Positions 17,691 to 24,860 of a stretch of 64,000 nucleotides of DNA are shown piece after piece. How positions within the stretch are numbered: the first letter of the stretch is position 1; each line of letters starts with the position of its first letter. This stretch comes from Burkholderiales bacterium. GTDB lineage: Bacteria > Pseudomonadota > Gammaproteobacteria > Burkholderiales > SG8-41. Below the pieces are notes generated by a model. It saw nothing but the letters and a program-made list of their open reading frames with translations. It was not told where the DNA came from and did not search any database. Location: positions 51,611 to 115,610 of the forward strand of contig DATAJS010000020.1 of NCBI GenBank assembly GCA_036262035.1, written 5' to 3'. A program made the translations under genes and the position numbers.

Positions 17691-18653
17691 TCATTCCGCC
17701 TTGAGCCCGAGGTCGCGCACGACCTTGCCCCAGCGCGCATGCTCCTGCTTCAGAAACGCCGCGTATTCCTGCGGCGTGTTCGAAAGCACTTCGAAACCCA
17801 TCTTCAAAAGCTGCTCGCGCGTCGCGGGCGCGGCCACCACGTGCAGGATCTGCTCGTTCAATCGGTTGACGATCGGTTGCGGCGTGCCCGCGGGCGCGAG
17901 GATGCCGAACCACGTCAGCACTTCGAAACCCTTGAGGCCCGATTCGTCGAGCGTCGGGAACTCGGGCGCCATCGCCGAGCGCTTGAGGCTCGTCACCGCG
18001 AGCCCGCGCATCTTGCCGGAGCGAACGTTCGGCAGCAGCGTGCCGATGCTCGCGGTGAAGAGCTGCACGTGGCCGCCGAGCAGATCGATGATCGCGGCGC
18101 CGTCGCCCTTGTAGTGGATCGGCACCATGTTGATGCCGGTCATGCTCCGGATGAGCTCCATCGACATGTGCGGCGACGAGCCGATGCCGCCGGTGGCGAA
18201 GTTGATCTGGCCCGGCCGGGCCTTGGCGAGCGCCACCACGTCCTGGAAGCTCTTCACCGGCAGCGACGGGTGCGACACCATGAGCAGCGGGTTGTGCGCG
18301 ACGCGCACCACCGTCGCGAAATCCTTGATCGGATCGAAGCCGACCTTCGGATACATCGCCGGCGCGACCGCGTGGGTCGTCTGGCTCGCCAGATACAGGG
18401 TGTGTCCGTCGGGCGGCGCCTTGGCGACGAGCTCGGCGCCGATCAGGCCCGTCGCGCCCGCCCGGTTCTCGACGATGAACTGCTGGCCCATGCGCTCGGA
18501 CAGGCCGGTGGCGACCATGCGCGCGACGAGGTCCGAAGGCCCGCCGGCGACGAAGCCGACGATGATGCGCACCGGCTTGGTCGGATAGTTTTGCGCGTGC
18601 GCGAACGCGCACAGTGCGGCGAACAGCGTGAGACTGCGTACGACAAAACCCAT
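17691..18653 (-). CDS. Bug/TctC-type receptor (first of tandem)
   Basis: A 320-residue receptor with signal peptide [20 protein letters not shown], followed by [49 protein letters not shown] and the HPSLPVKS segment after domain 1. GGAGGGG precedes the ATG. It lies 30 bp downstream of the MmgE/PrpD gene at 18684 and starts the run of three receptors. It is probably co-transcribed with that hydro-lyase, which suggests uptake and first conversion of a hydroxy-carboxylate. Confidence 0.94.
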   Translation of the reverse strand: MGFVVRSLTLFAALCAFAHAQNYPTKPVRIIVGFVAGGPSDLVARMVATGLSERMGQQFIVENRAGATGLIGAELVAKAPPDGHTLYLASQTTHAVAPAMYPKVGFDPIKDFATVVRVAHNPLLMVSHPSLPVKSFQDVVALAKARPGQINFATGGIGSSPHMSMELIRSMTGINMVPIHYKGDGAAIIDLLGGHVQLFTASIGTLLPNVRSGKMRGLAVTSLKRSAMAPEFPTLDESGLKGFEVLTWFGILAPAGTPQPIVNRLNEQILHVVAAPATREQLLKMGFEVLSNTPQEYAAFLKQEHARWGKVVRDLGLKAE

Positions 18654-18683
18654 CGTGCCCCTCCGGTGGAACTTAAGGTTGTG

Positions 18684-20051
18684 TTAGGCCCGCAGCAGTG
18701 CCGCGAGCTCGCGTGCGCTTCCTGAGCGCTCGGCGTTGCGTGCTTTCTCGATGATCCCGGCCGCGTCCTCGCGCGCTTTCACGCGCGCGGCGAGGCTTTC
18801 GAATTTTTGAATCAGCTCCTGCGGCGTGCACGGGTCCGCCGGCATGCCGTGCGGGTCGAGCCTGCTGCTGACTTTCCGCTCTCCGTTGCGCAGCTCCAGC
18901 TCCACTCGCGCGCCGTAATGCTTCGGATAGGCGGCTTCCATCTCCGGATCGACGACGAGCTCGACGCGCTGCGCGAGGTCCATGCGCGGCCGCGCATCCG
19001 GCGTGTCGGGCGCGTACGCGGCGGGATCCGCCGGATCGCCGGTCAGCGCGAGCGCGGCGCAATACGGGATGCTGAACTGCGCGCCGAACGTGTCTTGCGG
19101 ATTGCGCCCGCCGTTCTGCGCCAGCGCATACGCCGAGACGCCGACCTGGACGCGGGCGATTTCTTCGAGCTTCAGGGCACGCGCACCGCGCAGCTCAACG
19201 AGCTGCTGCGCCGCCGCCTGTATCCACGCACAGCAGGGATAGAGCTTCACGTAGACGTGCTCGACGGCCCAGTGCGTACCGAGGTCTTGCGTGAGCAGCT
19301 CCGGTTGCGCCGCCTCCCCCGACATCACGTGCAGCAGGCCGAAGCGCCCTTCGATCGCGCTGGGCGGCGAGGTGAAGCCGCGGCTGCTAAGCTGCGCCAT
19401 GCGCACGCCGGCTTCCGCTGCGCGTCCCGCGTGCATGCGCTTTTCCATGCCGCCGCCCTCGCCTGCGGCGAACGCCTTGGTGCCCGACGAGGCTGCGCAG
19501 GCGAGGCCGACGGCGCGCCGGAGCGCGTCGGCATCGAGGTTCATCACGACCGACGCCGCGACCGCGGCGCCGACGGGTCCCGCCACCGCGGTCTTGTGCC
19601 AGCCGTGCTGTGAAGGCCTGGTGCCCATCGCGCGGCCGAGGCGGTCGAGCATCTCGTAACCGGCGATGAGGCCCAGCAACAGGCGCTCGCCCGATGCGTC
19701 CGCGGCTTCGGCCGCCGCCAGCGCCGCCGACACCACGATCGCGCCGGGATGCACGATCGCTTCGTCGAGGTGGTCGTCGAGCTCGAAGCCGTGAGCCGCG
19801 GTGCCGTTGCAGAGCGCGGCGGCGGGCGCGGTGACGAGCTCTTTGCGTCCGACGATCGAAGCGACGCCTTGCGAGCCTTCCGCCAGCATCTCCTCCGCCA
19901 TGATCCGCGACCACGGCTCGGGCGCGCCGAAGAGCATGCAGCCGAGGGTGTCGAGCAGGCACCACTTCGCCGCGTCTACGGTGCTCGCGGGCACGCGGTC
20001 GGAAGACAGCGTCGCGAGGAACTCGGCGAGGGTTCGGCTATGAGTGGTCAT
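18684..20051 (-). CDS. MmgE/PrpD family protein
   Basis: A 455-residue protein closely similar to that at 6776-8140: DAAKWCLLDTLGC, APAAALCNGTAAHGFELDD, HPGAIVVSA, EGGGMEKRMHAGR and LDPHGMPADP occur at matching places. The family performs dehydration or decarboxylation of hydroxylated or unsaturated tricarboxylates, but substrates of this branch are unassigned. It is followed after 30 bp by three Bug receptors and preceded by a repeat and the ThDP decarboxylase genes. That two similar copies sit in two differently regulated loci suggests related substrates rather than redundancy. Confidence 0.92.
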   Translation of the reverse strand: MTTHSRTLAEFLATLSSDRVPASTVDAAKWCLLDTLGCMLFGAPEPWSRIMAEEMLAEGSQGVASIVGRKELVTAPAAALCNGTAAHGFELDDHLDEAIVHPGAIVVSAALAAAEAADASGERLLLGLIAGYEMLDRLGRAMGTRPSQHGWHKTAVAGPVGAAVAASVVMNLDADALRRAVGLACAASSGTKAFAAGEGGGMEKRMHAGRAAEAGVRMAQLSSRGFTSPPSAIEGRFGLLHVMSGEAAQPELLTQDLGTHWAVEHVYVKLYPCCAWIQAAAQQLVELRGARALKLEEIARVQVGVSAYALAQNGGRNPQDTFGAQFSIPYCAALALTGDPADPAAYAPDTPDARPRMDLAQRVELVVDPEMEAAYPKHYGARVELELRNGERKVSSRLDPHGMPADPCTPQELIQKFESLAARVKAREDAAGIIEKARNAERSGSARELAALLRA

Positions 20052-20061
20052 GTTAGCGAGC

Positions 20062-20150
20062 GCCTCCGAATCGCCACGTCGCGCTGCGCGCTCCTCGCGA
20101 TGACCGTCATTGCGAGGAGCGGCGGCGACGAAGCAATCCCGTGGCGCACG
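20062..20150. repeat. Palindromic repeat (GTCATTGCGAGGAGC family)
   Basis: Two imperfectly complementary halves meet at about 20106: CGCGCTCCTCGCGATGAC and GTCATTGCGAGGAGCGGC, extending outward as ATCGCCACGTCG and CGACGAAGCAAT. The result is a long hairpin of roughly 35-bp arms. This sequence type (GCAATGAC / GAAGCAATCC) is a widespread intergenic repeat. It lies between the MmgE/PrpD gene and the ThDP decarboxylase beta gene and fills nearly the whole 103-bp spacer. Confidence 0.8.
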
Positions 20151-20154
20151 AACT

Positions 20155-20757
20155 TCAATCGAACGCCTTCTGGCCGAGCAGGTGCTCGCGGAAGCGGTTC
20201 TTGAGGTGCGCGCCGTCGCGCAGCCGGATCGACATCGGATAGCGCTTGTTGCTCACCTTGATGTCGAGCAGCGCGGGTCCCGCGGTGTCGTAGATCGCGG
20301 CGATGCCTTTCTCCAGCTCGTCCTGCGTGTAGACGGTCTCCGCATAGGCGAACGTCGCGGCTTTCGCCATGCCCGACAGGCTCACGCCCTTGGCGGTGTG
20401 CGTGGGCTGCATGCCGGTCTCGGCGTAGAGCTCGTTGTCCATGACGACGATCGAGAGGTTCGGCGGACGCTTCGCGCCGATGGTCGCGAGGGCACCCAGC
20501 CCCATCAGCATCTCGCCGTCGCCGGTGACCACGATGACACGGCGGGAAGGCTGCGCGAGCGCGAGGCCGAGGCCGAGCATCGCGGCGGCGCCCATCGCGC
20601 CCCACAGATAGAAGGTGTTGAGATGGTCGTGCACGCCGCAGTCGTAGCAGCTCGATCCCAGGCCGGTGACGACCAGCGCATCACCGCGCTTGTCGAGGAT
20701 CGCCTTCACCACTTCGCGGCGGTCGAGGGTGCCTTGTTTCTTGACGGTGTCGTTCAT
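20155..20757 (-). CDS. ThDP-dependent decarboxylase beta subunit (sulfo-/phosphonopyruvate decarboxylase type)
   Basis: A 200-residue protein forming the pyrophosphate-binding (PP) domain of a two-subunit ThDP enzyme. It shows GLGSSCYD, a VVTGDGEMLMGLGAL motif with the metal-binding GDG, and IVVMDNELY completing the ThDP fold. The closest recognisable types are the ComE subunit of sulfopyruvate decarboxylase and phosphonopyruvate decarboxylase. Its ATG overlaps the stop of the alpha gene (TGATG), ensuring equal synthesis. The reaction would be decarboxylation of a 3-substituted pyruvate to an aldehyde. The nearby CysB-type regulator favours a sulfonated substrate, by inference. Confidence 0.88.
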   Translation of the reverse strand: MNDTVKKQGTLDRREVVKAILDKRGDALVVTGLGSSCYDCGVHDHLNTFYLWGAMGAAAMLGLGLALAQPSRRVIVVTGDGEMLMGLGALATIGAKRPPNLSIVVMDNELYAETGMQPTHTAKGVSLSGMAKAATFAYAETVYTQDELEKGIAAIYDTAGPALLDIKVSNKRYPMSIRLRDGAHLKNRFREHLLGQKAFD

Positions 20758-21287
20758 CACTTGCTCCAGTCCTTGAATCCCACGACGCGCTGGCCGATCA
20801 GCACCGCGATCGGACGATTGGTGCTGAACGCCATCGTACCGGCGGCGAACACCACTTCGCCGATCTCCTCGGCGCGGTCGACGCGCTGCACGATGCAGCC
20901 CGCGTCTTCGAGCAGCTTCTGCGTGCCCTGCCCCATCGCGATCTGCCACGGGTTGAACTCGCCCCACTCGCCGCGCATCGTCACGAGCATCAGCATCGGG
21001 AAACGCGCTTCCTGCGCGAGCGAGAGCATGTTCATGCAGTTGCCCGCGCCGGACGATTGCATCAGCAGCGCGCCGCGATCGCCGCCGAGCCAGGAGCCGG
21101 CGAGCATCGCCACGCCTTCCTGCTCGGTGGTGAGCGAGACCACCTTCATCTCCTTGTCGGCCTCGCAGTCGTTGATGAGCTGCGTGTGTCCGGCGTCGGG
21201 GACGTAGGCGACCTGGGCGATCTTCAGGCGCTTGAAGGTGTCGTAGATGTCGCGCGCCCAGGGGCGCGCAGGGGTTTCCTGTTTCAC
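20757..21287 (-). CDS. ThDP-dependent decarboxylase alpha subunit (sulfo-/phosphonopyruvate decarboxylase type)
   Basis: A 176-residue protein forming the pyrimidine-binding (PYR) domain partner of the gene downstream. It contains the activating glutamate in LTTEQEGVAMLAG and MQSSGAGNCMNML, typical of ComD/phosphonopyruvate decarboxylase N-terminal halves. The start is a GTG at 21287 with GGAGCGAAACC in front; it overlaps the TGA of the CysB-type regulator (GTGA). The enzyme is thus translated in series regulator-alpha-beta. Split two-gene organisation matches archaeal and bacterial ComDE sulfopyruvate decarboxylases, while phosphonopyruvate decarboxylase is usually one chain. Confidence 0.87.
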   Translation of the reverse strand: MKQETPARPWARDIYDTFKRLKIAQVAYVPDAGHTQLINDCEADKEMKVVSLTTEQEGVAMLAGSWLGGDRGALLMQSSGAGNCMNMLSLAQEARFPMLMLVTMRGEWGEFNPWQIAMGQGTQKLLEDAGCIVQRVDRAEEIGEVVFAAGTMAFSTNRPIAVLIGQRVVGFKDWSK

Positions 21288-22261
21288 GGTTTCGCTCCGT
21301 TGTGTTTGCGTTGGTTCTTCAATTGCGGCGGCTGCGCTTCCACGCCCTGCACCGCGGCGCGGACCACTTCCGGCGTCAGCGCGGGCGCCAGGGTCGTGAT
21401 GAAGTCGTAGACGTAGCGTCTCAAATAGCTGTGCTGGCGCAGCGAGATATAGGTCGTGCTCGACTCGAAGAGATGGCTCGCGTCGCGCGCGCGCAGGTCG
21501 CGATCGTGCGCGGGGTCGACCGCCACGGTCGCGAGGATGGCCACACCCAGGCCCAGCTCGACGTAGGTCTTGCACACGTCGGCGTCGACCGCGCCGAAGA
21601 TGATGTTGGGCTCGATCCCCGCGCGGCGGAAAGCGTCCATCACCTTCCAGCTCCCGCTGCGCTGGCGGTCGTGGGCGATGATCGGATACTTCGCCAGCTC
21701 CTGCAGCGTGAGGTTCTTCGCGCGCAGGACCGGGTGGCCTTTCTTGGCGATGATGCTGCGCGAGATCGGAAAGCACGGCAGCATGGTGAGCCTGGGGAAA
21801 GGCCGCATCGTCTCGGTGCCGAGCGCAAGGTCCGCTTCGCCCGATTCGACCGCTTCGCAGATCTGCGTCGGCGTGCCCTGGTGCAACCCGAGCTTCACGC
21901 GCGGATAGCGCCGCATGAATTTCTCCACCACGTGCGGCAGCACGTAGCGCGCGTAGGTGTGCGTCGTCGCGATGGTGAGGGCGCCCTGCTCGCGCTCGTC
22001 GTACTCCTCGCGCACGCTCTTGAGATTGTCGACGTCGTTGAGGATGCGCTGGGCGATCTCCAGCACCTCGCGCCCCGGCTCGGTCAGACCGACCACGCGG
22101 TTGCGCTTCCTCTGGAAGATCTCCACGCCGAGCTCGGACTCGAGAAGCTGGATCTGCTTCGAGAGCCCGGGCTGCGAGGTGTGCAGCGCCTCCGCGGCGG
22201 CCGAGATGTGGTTGCCGCGGCGATGCACTTCGACGATGTATTTGAGCTGCTGCAGCTTCAT
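21284..22261 (-). CDS. LysR family regulator, CysB/Cbl type
   Basis: A 325-residue LysR-type regulator starting MKLQQLKYIVEVHRRG, with the CysB-like HTH (SAAAEALHTSQPGLSKQIQ, ELGVEIFQRKRNR). The effector domain shows TTHTYARYVLP and HQGTPTQICEAV, which in CysB form the sulfate/APS/thiosulfate site. CysB-like proteins activate sulfur or sulfonate assimilation genes. This one overlaps the ThDP decarboxylase genes, which is not a normal place for the global cysB, so a dedicated local regulator is likely. An upstream ATG at 22303 would add 14 residues encoded by a palindromic repeat; the ATG at 22261 matches the family N-terminus. Confidence 0.9.
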   Translation of the reverse strand: MKLQQLKYIVEVHRRGNHISAAAEALHTSQPGLSKQIQLLESELGVEIFQRKRNRVVGLTEPGREVLEIAQRILNDVDNLKSVREEYDEREQGALTIATTHTYARYVLPHVVEKFMRRYPRVKLGLHQGTPTQICEAVESGEADLALGTETMRPFPRLTMLPCFPISRSIIAKKGHPVLRAKNLTLQELAKYPIIAHDRQRSGSWKVMDAFRRAGIEPNIIFGAVDADVCKTYVELGLGVAILATVAVDPAHDRDLRARDASHLFESSTTYISLRQHSYLRRYVYDFITTLAPALTPEVVRAAVQGVEAQPPQLKNQRKHNGAKP

Positions 22262-22267
22262 CGAAGA

Positions 22268-22326
22268 AATCCGGGTCGGAGTCACATTTTCGGCGGTGAT
22301 CATGAAATGTGACTCTGACCCGGATT
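22268..22326. repeat. 22-bp inverted repeat (AATCCGGGTC...GACCCGGATT)
   Basis: Left arm 22268-22289 and right arm 22305-22326 are complementary over 22 bp with one mismatch (GGGTCGGAGTC versus GACTCTGACCC), around a 15-bp loop. The sequence is related to the GGGGTCTGACCCC family seen at nine further places to the right. It lies exactly between the stop of the dehydrogenase gene (whose TAA shares bases with the repeat) and the start of the CysB-type gene. Confidence 0.9.
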
Positions 22327-23209
22327 ATTGTTCGTTGACGTAGCGCGCGATCGCGGTGTGATCCGCGGCGCCGCCGAGCTGTTTCTCCGCTTTCTTCCAC
22401 ATCTCGAGGGTCGCCTTGCCGAGCTCGGCCGGGACGCCGCACTTCTCGGCGACTTCCATCGCCAGCGTGATGTCCTTGGCCATGAGGCCCAGCGCGAAGC
22501 CCGAGTTGAACTTCTCGTTGAGGATGAACTGCTCGAACTTGTTCTCGGTGCTGTTGTTGCGGCCGGTGGAGGCGTTGATGACCCCGATCAGGGTGTGCGG
22601 GTCGATGCCGAAGCTCTTCGCCACCCGCACCGCTTCAGCCGCAGCGGCGAGGCCCGCCGCGGAGACGTAGTTGTTCAGCACCTTGGCGGCGTGGCCCGAT
22701 CCGAGCGAGCCGACGTAGAAGCGCTTGCCCATCGCGGCGAGGAGATCGTCGTGCGCTTCGGCGACCGCCTTGTCGCCGCCCAGCATGATCGACATCGTCG
22801 CTGCGACCGCGCCTTTGACGCCGCCCGAGACCGGCGCGTCCAGCAGTTTGAGGCCGCGCTTGGCGAGGTCTTCGCCCAGCTCGCGCGTGCCGACCGGCGC
22901 GGAAGAGCTCATGTCGATGATCAGCGCGCCCTGTTTGAACCCCTTGGCGAGGCAGTCGTCGCCTTCTTCGCGCCCCAGTGCGACGCGCCGCACGATGTGG
23001 CCGTCGGGCAGCATGGTGATCACCACCTCGGAGCCGGCCGCGAGGTCCGCGAGCGATTTCGCCGCGGTGAATTCCGCTGTCTTCGCCGGATCGGTGTCGT
23101 AGACGGTGACTTTCCAGCCCGCCTTGGTGAGATTGCGCACCATCGGCGCGCCCATGTTGCCGACGCCGATGAAGCCGATGCGGGTGTTCTCTTTAGTTGC
23201 CTTGTCCAT
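22325..23209 (-). CDS. NAD-dependent beta-hydroxyacid dehydrogenase (3-hydroxyisobutyrate dehydrogenase family)
   Basis: A 294-residue dehydrogenase with the Rossmann motif GFIGVGNMG (residues 12-20), substrate-binding DAPVSGG (124-130) and catalytic K176 in GSGHAAKVLNNY. The family oxidises 3-hydroxyisobutyrate or reduces tartronate semialdehyde. AGAGGAC precedes the ATG at 23209. A longer open frame upstream is translated repeat and was rejected as start. It is the last gene of the presumed eight-gene operon that begins at 30643 and would return a hydroxyacid semialdehyde or oxo-acid to central metabolism. Its TAA abuts the inverted repeat at 22268-22326. Confidence 0.92.
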   Translation of the reverse strand: MDKATKENTRIGFIGVGNMGAPMVRNLTKAGWKVTVYDTDPAKTAEFTAAKSLADLAAGSEVVITMLPDGHIVRRVALGREEGDDCLAKGFKQGALIIDMSSSAPVGTRELGEDLAKRGLKLLDAPVSGGVKGAVAATMSIMLGGDKAVAEAHDDLLAAMGKRFYVGSLGSGHAAKVLNNYVSAAGLAAAAEAVRVAKSFGIDPHTLIGVINASTGRNNSTENKFEQFILNEKFNSGFALGLMAKDITLAMEVAEKCGVPAELGKATLEMWKKAEKQLGGAADHTAIARYVNEQ

Positions 23210-23222
23210 ATGTCCTCTGCTG

Positions 23223-23303
23223 TCCGTCGTCCCCGCGAAAGCGGGGACCCATCCTGACCTTAACCGTTTTTGAAATGGATTCCCGCCTGCGCGGGAACGA
23301 CGA
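23223..23303. repeat. Palindromic repeat pair (CCCGCGAAAGCGGGG / GGATTCCCGC family)
   Basis: Two small hairpins sit side by side: GTCCCCGCGAAAGCGGGGAC and ATTCCCGCCTGCGCGGGAA, separated by CCATCCTGACCTTAACC. The second is the same family as the repeat inside the Bug gene at 16665. They occupy nearly the whole space between the TcuA-like gene and the dehydrogenase gene. Confidence 0.88.
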
Positions 23304-23306
23304 TCC

Positions 23307-24797
23307 TCAAGCCGCGATCGCGAGCCTGGCTTTCGCCGCGTTACGTCCCGCGATGCGCCCGAAGACCGCACCGCTCATCAGCCCGGTCGCGCCGGGGTAG
23401 TTGAAGTAGAACAGCCCGCCGACCATCTCCCCCGCGGCATAGAGGCCGGGGATGGGCCGGTGGCCGGTGTCGACGACCTGTGCGTCGTTGGTGATGCGCA
23501 GGCCGCCGAACGTGAACGTGATGCCGCACGTCACCGCGTAGGCTTCGAACGGCGGATTCTCGAGCGGGATCGCCCAGTTGGACTTCGGAAGCTCGAGGCC
23601 GACCGTGCAGCGTCCGTCCTTCACGTTCGGGCTGAACGGCACGTCGCGCTTCACCGCGGCGTTGAACTCCCTGATCGTCTTGAGGAGCTCGGGCTTGTTG
23701 ACGTCGTCGAGCTTCTCGACCAGCTCTTCGAGGCTGTTCGCCTTCACCTTGGTCACGTGCTTCGACTTGTACTCGGGGCGCAGATAGTGCAGCACCGACG
23801 AATCGAAGAGCTGCCACGCGAACTGCATCGGCTGCTGGAGGATGATGCGGCCGTATTTGGCGTAGGTGTAGTTGCGGATGTCCGCGCCTTCGTCGACGAA
23901 GCGCTTGCCGTCGGCGTTGATCATGATCGAGAAGGGATAGTTGTCGCGCTCGTAATCGTCGATCGTCGAGGGGTCGCCGAAGTCCGAGGCGTAGCGCTCC
24001 CAGCCCACCGAGTGGCAGCCCGACCAGTGGCCCCACGGCTGGGCGCCGATGTCCATCGCCATCTGCAAGCCGTCGCCGGTGTTGTATTTCGAGCCGCGCA
24101 CTTTCGCGAGGTCCCAGCCCGGCCCGAGGTGGCGCGCACGCCACGCCGCGTTCGCTTCGAATCCGCCGCACGCCAGGATCACGCTGTTCGCATGGAATTC
24201 TTTCGTTACGCCATCCAGCTTGACGACCACGCCGTGTACGCCCGCGTCGGAGTGCAGCAGCGATTTCGCCCATGCGTTGTAGAGGACGGTGACGCCGGCT
24301 TTCTCCGCCGCTTTGTAGAGCGTCTGCACCAGGCCCGGTCCGCCGCCGACCGCCGCGAGCGTCGCGCCGCCCCAGAAAGTGAACTTGCCGTCGACCTTGA
24401 ACGATTGCCGGCCGAACTGCGGCAGCCAGCGCACGCCCTTGTCCTTGAGCCAGTGCATCGTCTGCTTGGAGCCGCGCACGAGCAGCTCGCAGAGGTCGGG
24501 ATCGGTGCGGTTCTGCGTGATGCGCGCCATGTCGTCGAAGAACTTGTCTTCGGTGTAGGTGCCGAAGTCGCTCTTTCTCTCTTCTTCCGACAGATCGGGC
24601 GAGAGCGCGAAGATGTCTTCCGAGCCTTCGTAGACGAAGCGCATCAGGCCTTCGGTGTACGTGCTGTTGCCGCCGCGATCTTCTTCCGGCGCGCGCTCGA
24701 GCAGCAGGACCTTCGCGCCTTCGTCGGCCGCAGTGATCGCCGCGCACAGAGCGGCATTGCCGCCGCCGACCACGATGACGTCGTACTTGCCTTCCAT
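23307..24797 (-). CDS. FAD-dependent tricarballylate dehydrogenase-like protein (TcuA family)
   Basis: A 496-residue flavoprotein of the fumarate reductase/succinate dehydrogenase superfamily. It shows the dinucleotide motif VVGGGNAALCAAITAADEG, NSTYTEGLMRFVY, ILACGGFEAN, and a C-terminal GLYAAGEMVGGLFYFNYPG with GLMSGAVFGRIAG. The length and motifs match TcuA, which oxidises tricarballylate to cis-aconitate. The partner TcuB electron-transfer protein is not in the window. AAGGAGGG precedes the ATG at 24797. It stands between a GMC oxidoreductase and a beta-hydroxyacid dehydrogenase, so it may act on another saturated or hydroxylated acid. Aconitase and MmgE/PrpD genes nearby would fit an aconitate-like product. 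Confidence 0.88.
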   Translation of the reverse strand: MEGKYDVIVVGGGNAALCAAITAADEGAKVLLLERAPEEDRGGNSTYTEGLMRFVYEGSEDIFALSPDLSEEERKSDFGTYTEDKFFDDMARITQNRTDPDLCELLVRGSKQTMHWLKDKGVRWLPQFGRQSFKVDGKFTFWGGATLAAVGGGPGLVQTLYKAAEKAGVTVLYNAWAKSLLHSDAGVHGVVVKLDGVTKEFHANSVILACGGFEANAAWRARHLGPGWDLAKVRGSKYNTGDGLQMAMDIGAQPWGHWSGCHSVGWERYASDFGDPSTIDDYERDNYPFSIMINADGKRFVDEGADIRNYTYAKYGRIILQQPMQFAWQLFDSSVLHYLRPEYKSKHVTKVKANSLEELVEKLDDVNKPELLKTIREFNAAVKRDVPFSPNVKDGRCTVGLELPKSNWAIPLENPPFEAYAVTCGITFTFGGLRITNDAQVVDTGHRPIPGLYAAGEMVGGLFYFNYPGATGLMSGAVFGRIAGRNAAKARLAIAA

Positions 24798-24814
24798 CCA
24801 CCCTCCTTTGTTCC

Positions 24815-24860
24815 GCTCGGGGTCTGACCCCGCTCTTTGGGGTCAGACCCCGGTTTTCAC
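24815..24860. repeat. GGGGTCTGACCCC repeat, two units
   Basis: Units at 24819-24831 (GGGGTCTGACCCC) and 24839-24851 (GGGGTCAGACCCC) are reverse complements of each other, with CGCTCTTT-like spacer, forming a hairpin. On the minus strand GGGGTCTGACC supplies the terminal codons and TGA stop of the GMC oxidoreductase gene. Confidence 0.93.

Noticed and set aside
22262..22303. Extended N-terminus of the CysB-type protein from the ATG at 22303
   Set aside because: The extra 14 codons lie in the inverted repeat. MKLQQLKYIVEV at 22261 is the conserved family start.
23210..23371. Extended N-terminus of the hydroxyacid dehydrogenase
   Set aside because: The added residues (SRAGGNPFQKRLRSGWVPA) are the translation of the repeat pair at 23223-23303. 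AGAGGAC sits right before the ATG at 23209.
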